Assembly: GCA_043813895.1 (NCBI GenBank) | Contig: JBDRKQ010000165.1 | Span: forward strand, 1-37,672 | DNA from: CAZTAR01 sp043813895 | GTDB lineage: Bacteria; Planctomycetota; Phycisphaerae; UBA1845; UTPLA1 | DNA length: 37,672 nucleotides | Direction: 5' to 3' | Notes under the pieces: model-generated | Seen by the model: the letters and a program-made list of their open reading frames with translations, nothing else | The model's database searches: none | What the model was told of the DNA's origin: nothing | Part shown: positions 33,648 through 37,672 of the stretch, piece by piece | Layout: each line of letters starts with the position of its first letter | How positions within the stretch are numbered: position 1 is the stretch's first letter | Position numbers and translations under genes: made by a program

Positions 33648-34807
33648 AAATCGCAATCGTGATAGAACGCATCGAGTCCTGGCGCGGCGGCGCGGAGACA
33701 TCCACGATGGAGCTTGCGCGTCTGCTGACACAGCGCGGGCACGATGTCCACATCATCACGACCACGGCCACGGCCTCGCCTCCCGACATGACAGTCCATC
33801 CGATTCCGGCGAACAAGACGCTCGGCCCACTGCGCGTGGCGACCTTCATTCGGAGGGCTTCGGCATTCTTGAAGGAGAACCCATTCGATCTGATTCACGC
33901 CATCGCACCCCTGCCCGAGGCCGACGTATATCAGCCCCGCGGGGGCCTCGTGGGTGAAACGCTCCGGCGGAACGTGGCGTTGCGCGCGTCGTGGCCGCGG
34001 CGGGCGATGAAGCTCGCCTTGACGGCCCTCTCCTTCAAGAAGCGGTCGCTGCTGGAACTGGAGAGCGATATCTTTCGCGACGGGGGACCGCTGATCCTGG
34101 CTGTCTCTCAATACGTGGCAAGGCAATGTGAGTCCCTGTACGGCGTGGGAAGCCCCCGGGTCCGCGTGGTCTTCAACGGTGTCAACTCTGATGTCACACC
34201 GCCGGAAGAACGGGCCGCAGACCGCGAAATGGTCCGGAGGGAGTACAACGTCGACGGCGACTCGTTGCTACTGTTGTTCGTCGCGCACAACTTCCGTCTC
34301 AAAGGGCTGGAGCCGCTCATCACGGTCGTTTCCCGTCTGGTGGAATCCGGCTTCACCGGTTTCCGGTTGCTCGTTGTCGGGCGCGACAATCCGGTTCGGT
34401 ATCAGCGACGGCTGAACACACTGAAGCTGGACCGCTTCGTGACGTTTACCGGCCCCACGCGGCGTATGGTCTCGTTCTTCCACGCGGCGGACGTGTGCCT
34501 GCACCCGACCTACTACGATCCGTGCAGCCGCGTCGTGCTCGAAGCGTTGTCGCGCGGCGTGCCGTGCATTACGACTTCGTTCAACGGCGCGGCGGAAGTG
34601 ATGTGCGACGGCCGGGAGGGTTTCGTGATTGACACGCCGGACGCCGTGGACGAGTGGGTGCGGCGGATCAAGGACTTACGCTCGGCAGATTTGCGCCGCA
34701 AGATGTCGGCCGCGGCGCTGTCACTGCGAGATCGGATCAGCATGTCGCGCCACGTGGCGGAGCTGGACGCGGTCTTCAGCGAGATCGCGGGCCGGCACGA
34801 CGGATGA
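33644..34807 (+). CDS. GT4-family LPS core glycosyltransferase (WaaG-like)
   Basis: A 387-residue GT-B enzyme. The start is the GTG at 33644, which overlaps the previous stop (GTGA) and has AAAGGAG upstream. Motifs are IVIERIESWRGGAETSTMEL (Gly-rich donor loop), FVAHNFRLKGLEPLI, LHPTYYDPCSRVVLEALSRG and the E-x7-E region with GVPCITTSFNGAAEV, matching WaaG/GT4. It probably adds a hexose to the LPS core at the cytoplasmic face. The RG-VGETLRRNVALRAS segment also resembles WaaG. The exact sugar is not determinable from the sequence. Confidence 0.9.
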   Translation: MKIAIVIERIESWRGGAETSTMELARLLTQRGHDVHIITTTATASPPDMTVHPIPANKTLGPLRVATFIRRASAFLKENPFDLIHAIAPLPEADVYQPRGGLVGETLRRNVALRASWPRRAMKLALTALSFKKRSLLELESDIFRDGGPLILAVSQYVARQCESLYGVGSPRVRVVFNGVNSDVTPPEERAADREMVRREYNVDGDSLLLLFVAHNFRLKGLEPLITVVSRLVESGFTGFRLLVVGRDNPVRYQRRLNTLKLDRFVTFTGPTRRMVSFFHAADVCLHPTYYDPCSRVVLEALSRGVPCITTSFNGAAEVMCDGREGFVIDTPDAVDEWVRRIKDLRSADLRRKMSAAALSLRDRISMSRHVAELDAVFSEIAGRHDG

Positions 34808-34847
34808 TGTGAGAAGAGGTGGGTGGCGGCTGTCGGGAGGATCATCT

Positions 34848-35654
34848 TTGGCCAAGGAGCGTCGCGGGTTGTTGGGCAGGCTGATTCGCCGGAAGGCCGG
34901 CGCACCGGCAGACGAGTCGGGCCCGCAGGCGCCGGCGGTCCGGGAAGCGCGAGTCGGACTGTGCTTTGACTACGAGCGCGGCGTCGACTTTGTCAGCGAG
35001 TCACTATCCGACCACGGGATGAGACACATTCTGAAGGTGCTGAAGCGGTACGGGCTGCGCGCGACGTTCAATTGCCCGGCGAAACTCTGCGAGTTAGCGC
35101 CCCGCCACCTCAACGCCCTCGCAGACGCCGGACATGAAATCGCGGTCCTCGGCTTTGCCGGCGAATCGGTGCACGAATTGGCCGACGATGCGCTGAAGCA
35201 GTTGGTTTACGCATGCCGCAACGCCTTTGCGCAGTTGGGACATCAGCCGATCGGGTTCCGCGCGCCGCACGGCCACTGGGACGAGAGGTTGTCTGACGAA
35301 CTGGCGCGGCAGAAGTTTCGCTACAGCGCAGAGCACGATCACGCCCGACATCCGTACGTCCTGGCGCAGGGTACGCCCCCGCTGTTGAGAGTGCCTGTAT
35401 GCACGGATGATCGCGGCCTCTTGCGCCGCGAGGCAACGGTGAGGAGAACGATGGCGAAGCACCACCGGCGCCTTCGGCGGGCGATCCAGAGGCGTCACTT
35501 CGTGTCCGTGTGTTTCCATCCGTGGATCCTGGTGGAGGAGAAGGAGCGGATGCTCCACTGGGAGGAATGGGTCGAGACCGCGGTGACGAGCCGTGTGATA
35601 ATCGGCTCGCTCTCGGACGCGGCGGACGCATTTGAGCAAGGCGGCTCCCTGTAG
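34848..35654 (+). CDS. Polysaccharide deacetylase-like (NodB-fold) protein with altered metal site
   Basis: A 268-residue protein. The start is TTG at 34848, with GGGAGG (34835-34840) seven bases upstream. No ATG lies near the domain start. The NodB pattern is partly kept: VGLCFDYERGVD (Asp41, then Tyr42-Glu43 instead of Asp), GHEIA (His96), GFRAPHGHWDE (motif 3) and VCFHPWIL (His224). The H-[ST]-x-x-H metal motif expected after GHEIA is missing and reads VLGFAGESVHE. No signal peptide is visible, so it is probably cytoplasmic. It may deacetylate an LPS precursor or have lost hydrolase activity. It lies 40 bp after the GT4 gene. Confidence 0.82.
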   Translation: MAKERRGLLGRLIRRKAGAPADESGPQAPAVREARVGLCFDYERGVDFVSESLSDHGMRHILKVLKRYGLRATFNCPAKLCELAPRHLNALADAGHEIAVLGFAGESVHELADDALKQLVYACRNAFAQLGHQPIGFRAPHGHWDERLSDELARQKFRYSAEHDHARHPYVLAQGTPPLLRVPVCTDDRGLLRREATVRRTMAKHHRRLRRAIQRRHFVSVCFHPWILVEEKERMLHWEEWVETAVTSRVIIGSLSDAADAFEQGGSL

Positions 35655-35676
35655 CGGCCGACGCCCCGGTCGGCCG
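35655..35676 (+). terminator. Strong hairpin after the deacetylase-like gene
   Basis: cggccgac (35655-35662) and gtcggccg (35669-35676) form an 8-bp stem with a 6-nt loop immediately after the stop codon. Only tt follows, so termination or mRNA 3'-end protection are both possible. Confidence 0.5.
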
Positions 35677-35705
35677 TTGAGAACAACTGGTAAGGCATCG
35701 TGGCT

Positions 35706-35739
35706 GGGTGCCCCGCCCCTTCCAGGGGTGGGGGACGGA
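35706..35739 (+). repeat. GC hairpin repeat, family B, copy 3
   Basis: gggtgccccgccccttcca followed by ggggtgggggacgga. It is the most regular copy, a 9-bp stem with one G-U pair. Its end supplies GGAG (35737-35740), the only Shine-Dalgarno candidate for plsY. Confidence 0.85.
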
Positions 35740-35750
35740 GCGATACGAAA

Positions 35751-36419
35751 ATGATGCAGCTCTGGCAGATCGCGCTGCTTGTGATTGGCGCCTACCTCCT
35801 CGGTGCGATACCGTTCGGGCTCATCGTCGCGGCGCTCAAGGGCGTGGACATTCGCCGGCAGGGCAGCGGCAACCTCGGGGCCACGAACGTCGGCCGGGTG
35901 CTGGGCCGGAAATGGGGCGTGTTGGTGTTCGTGTTGGATTGCGGCAAGGGACTGGTGACGACCCTCGTCGCCAACGCGTTACTGTCGGCCGGTGGCCAAG
36001 CGGCGACGGATGCGACACTCACCGACCTCGTGTTATTGGGCGTGGGAATGTGTTGCGTCCTCGGAAACATCGCACCTGTATACCTTCGCTTCAAGGGTGG
36101 TAAGGGCGTGGCGACGTCGCTCGGTGTGATCTTCGGGATCTATCCGTATCTGACCTGGCCGGGGTTGATATCGTTCGCCGTATGGGCCGTGGTCGTCAAG
36201 CTGAGCGGCTATGTGTCGCTGGGATCGATTGTGGCGGCGTGCTGTCTGCCGATCGCGTTCCTGCTGTTGTCATCGGTGTCGGAGTGGACCGTCGCGGAGC
36301 ATTATCCGCTATTGTGTCTGACGCTCGGGATGTGGCTCCTGGTAATGGTCCGGCATCGCAGCAACATCCGCCGTCTGCTCTCCGGGACCGAGAACAGGGT
36401 CTCGGACGGTCGACCGTAG
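35751..36419 (+). CDS. plsY: Acyl-phosphate:glycerol-3-phosphate acyltransferase
   Basis: A 222-residue multi-pass inner membrane enzyme that makes lysophosphatidic acid from acyl-phosphate. Start ATG at 35751, with a tandem ATG at 35754. The three conserved PlsY loops are visible: AYLLGAIPFGLIVA then RRQGSGNLGATNVGRVLG (loop 1), NIAPVYLRFKGGKGVATSLG (loop 2), and YVSLGSIVAA with VMVRHRSNIRRLLSG (loop 3). Length is slightly above the usual 200. The last residues (VSDGRP) and stop run into a short tandem repeat. It is downstream of the LPS cluster in the same direction; co-transcription is uncertain because hairpins lie between. Confidence 0.96.
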   Translation: MMQLWQIALLVIGAYLLGAIPFGLIVAALKGVDIRRQGSGNLGATNVGRVLGRKWGVLVFVLDCGKGLVTTLVANALLSAGGQAATDATLTDLVLLGVGMCCVLGNIAPVYLRFKGGKGVATSLGVIFGIYPYLTWPGLISFAVWAVVVKLSGYVSLGSIVAACCLPIAFLLLSSVSEWTVAEHYPLLCLTLGMWLLVMVRHRSNIRRLLSGTENRVSDGRP

Positions 36420-36423
36420 AGGA

Positions 36424-36471
36424 GGACGATCGCAGAGGCGGACGATCGCAGAGGCGGACGGTCGCAGAGGC
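36424..36471 (+). repeat. Three tandem copies of a 16-bp unit
   Basis: Units ggacgatcgcagaggc, ggacgatcgcagaggc and ggacggtcgcagaggc are contiguous. A degraded partial copy (ggacggtcgaccgtagagg) precedes them and contains the plsY stop codon. Confidence 0.85.
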
Positions 36472-36526
36472 GGGCGCACGCGATTCGCCCTGTTTTGGGG
36501 CGGTCCGAGTTGACATGCCGCCGCTC

Positions 36527-36548
36527 GTGCGAGAATCCCTTCTCGCAC
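36527..36548. repeat. Hairpin related to family A with covarying stem
   Basis: gtgcgaga (36527-36534), loop atccct, tctcgcac (36541-36548). Compared with the family A hairpin (gccgagaa/ttctcggc), both arms changed so that pairing is kept. Confidence 0.65.
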
Positions 36549-37160
36549 ACACCTTCCCCAGGTGTCCTCTCCTGTACAGTCAAGGACCGAGAAAGAGCCC
36601 GTGCCTGGCCGAGGGGGTGGCATGGGTTGGTGAAGCCACCTTGAGCGGCGGAGCATACCCGTTCGAGAGGGGCCACAGCGTTACCCATCCCTCCCTGTCC
36701 AACCGCTAAACACGTACGAGAATGGACTCTCGGTCCGGTAGCACAGCCCCGCAGCTCCGCACGCGCCCGGCAACACTTGATCGGGAACATCGAGCGACGT
36801 AGACTCAGTTACAGTACGGACTTCGATCGGGGGACCTGCGTCGTGAAAGGGCGCGGCGATTCCGTGTCGGGGTAAGGTCGCCGCTTGAGCGGGCGATCGC
36901 GTGGGGGGGAAAAGATGAGTCCTCGCAGCGAATCCTCGCAGCATTCATTCAGAGAGGTGAACGGATCACTGGCGATTGGCCGTGTGGTGCCGCCGCGGGT
37001 CCGCCCGGCGGCGAGATGCCCGGGCTTCGAGCATGGCTCGAACGCAGCGGCACACGGCGATCTTTGGGGCAAAGAGTCAAAGGGGCGCAGGCCGCTGGCA
37101 GAACCGGGAACGAGAACGGCCCGACTCACGGGGCCTGCGAAAAGGTTGGAGAGGAAGATC

Positions 37161-37672
37161 ATGCGTAAGGGAAAAAGAGCAAGGACAACGCTGCTTGGGC
37201 TGTTCGCCGTGTCTCTAACAGGCGCGGTGCTTACGGGGTGCACGACGTTGGGAGGGGCGTTGATCGCTCTTCCTTTTGCGCAGATTACGTCCATCCAGGT
37301 CTTCGACCAGCCGAACTACACGGTCACATTCAGTATCCAAAGCGCCGTGAGCAACCCGGCGCTGGTCTCGAAGATCAACTGGGTCTTTGGCGACGGGACC
37401 GGCTTTGTCGAGGGTCCCGCCGGCAGAACGACGATCACACACCAATACGACGCGACCGGCGTCTATGCGATCAACGCCTACGTCTTTGATCAGACCGGCA
37501 CGTACGTCTTTCGGCTTGACGGCAGCACCACGGTGGTGCCGAACGGCGGTCCCGGGCCCGGGCCCGACCCGACGCCGGAAGGCTTCCCGGGCAAGGTCAC
37601 CGGTCCGAACCCGATGGATGAGGCGGAGAACGTGGACGTTACCACGACGCTCACCTGGACAAGCGGCGAGGA
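37161..37672 (+). CDS. PKD-domain lipoprotein, N-terminal part, cut by window edge
   Basis: An open frame of 170 codons runs from the ATG at 37161 off the right edge. GGAG of ggagaggaagatc precedes the start. A lipoprotein signal ends in LTGC (Cys27). Residues of about 45-125 look like a PKD-type beta sandwich (INWVFGDGTGFVEGPAG, then THQYDATGVYAINAYVFD). A Gly/Pro linker (PNGGPGPGPDPTPEGFPG) leads into a second domain that starts like a fibronectin/Ig-type repeat (PNPMDEAENVDVTTTLTWTS). Such proteins act at the outer surface in adhesion or polysaccharide binding. The rest is outside the window. Confidence 0.85.
   Translation, partial: MRKGKRARTTLLGLFAVSLTGAVLTGCTTLGGALIALPFAQITSIQVFDQPNYTVTFSIQSAVSNPALVSKINWVFGDGTGFVEGPAGRTTITHQYDATGVYAINAYVFDQTGTYVFRLDGSTTVVPNGGPGPGPDPTPEGFPGKVTGPNPMDEAENVDVTTTLTWTSGE

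Larger units (their letters stand above)
36420..37160. other. 741-bp gap rich in repeats and hairpins, no supported gene
   Basis: Contents in order: a 16-bp tandem repeat (36424-36471), a family A-like hairpin (36527-36548), a ggtggcatgggt segment shared with 246-257 (36616-36627), and a small cgaga/tctcg hairpin (36717-36732). Then come leader-like stems at 36989-37012, 37026-37042 and 37086-37139 before the PKD lipoprotein gene. Open frames on either strand have no domain or good start signal. Confidence 0.55.

Noticed and set aside
37020..37120. Possible c-di-GMP-I riboswitch before the PKD lipoprotein
   Set aside because: Some blocks (gggcaaag, gcgcaggcc) recall the motif, but the conserved core and tetraloop/receptor arrangement could not be laid out. 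Kept only as a generic structured leader.
36809..37294. A 161-codon minus-strand frame in the gap before the PKD gene
   Set aside because: It overlaps the real start of the PKD lipoprotein gene and has no domain or start signal.

Overview
The window looks like a chromosomal segment of a high-GC, Gram-negative-type bacterium, most likely a planctomycete and possibly of the Phycisphaerae lineage. The lineage is an inference from several signs. A secreted propeller protein ends in a 'DTDGNGVPDEC'-type calcium segment and a dockerin-like doublet. There is a prepilin-type protein with the 'RGFTLIELLVVISIIA' N-terminus, numerous lipoproteins, an LPS heptosyltransferase, and many intergenic palindromic repeats. 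No rRNA, tRNA, CRISPR array, transposase or phage gene was seen, and no taxonomic marker was compared.

Layout. 1-3.0 kb: end of a truncated gene with a terminator, a nested palindrome, a seven-repeat beta-propeller/dockerin surface protein, and an OmpA-like lipoprotein. 3.4-7.0 kb (minus strand): a prepilin-like protein, a small membrane zinc-ribbon protein, panB and a lipoprotein. 7.2-13.7 kb (plus): a transglutaminase-like lipoprotein, then a two-gene RND efflux system (adaptor and pump, overlapping by 4 bp). 13.9-16.1 kb (minus): a K+ channel with an RCK domain, translationally coupled to a membrane glycosyltransferase. 16.4-20.2 kb (minus): a housekeeping operon rpsP-trmD-rplS-yraN-tatD-ROK kinase, lacking rimM between rpsP and trmD. 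20.4-23.5 kb (plus): adenine deaminase and a secreted ComEC-like metallo-beta-lactamase protein. 23.7-28.5 kb (minus): fabI, then etfB-etfA-acyl-CoA dehydrogenase with its own promoter-like sequence.

28.7-36.4 kb (plus) is the most distinctive part, an LPS inner-core/envelope locus. A GT9 heptosyltransferase is followed by three consecutive genes that carry four Kdo/WaaP/InaA-like kinase domains. The third gene is a fusion of two such domains, and its N-terminal copy has WPD where HRD is expected. A GT4 glycosyltransferase, a polysaccharide-deacetylase-like protein with altered metal ligands, and plsY follow. Two junctions in this stretch overlap by 4 bp. Three of the uncoupled junctions contain the same hairpin repeat, and at one of them repeats provide the C-terminal codons and stop of the heptosyltransferase gene. 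36.4-37.7 kb holds a repeat-rich gap and the start of a PKD-domain lipoprotein cut by the window edge.

A second theme is the non-coding palindromes. At least three sequence-unrelated families share a layout of two adjacent hairpins that can instead pair as one long inverted repeat, and base changes between copies largely preserve the stems. They resemble REP/MITE-type elements. I could not test their genome-wide copy number or mobility.
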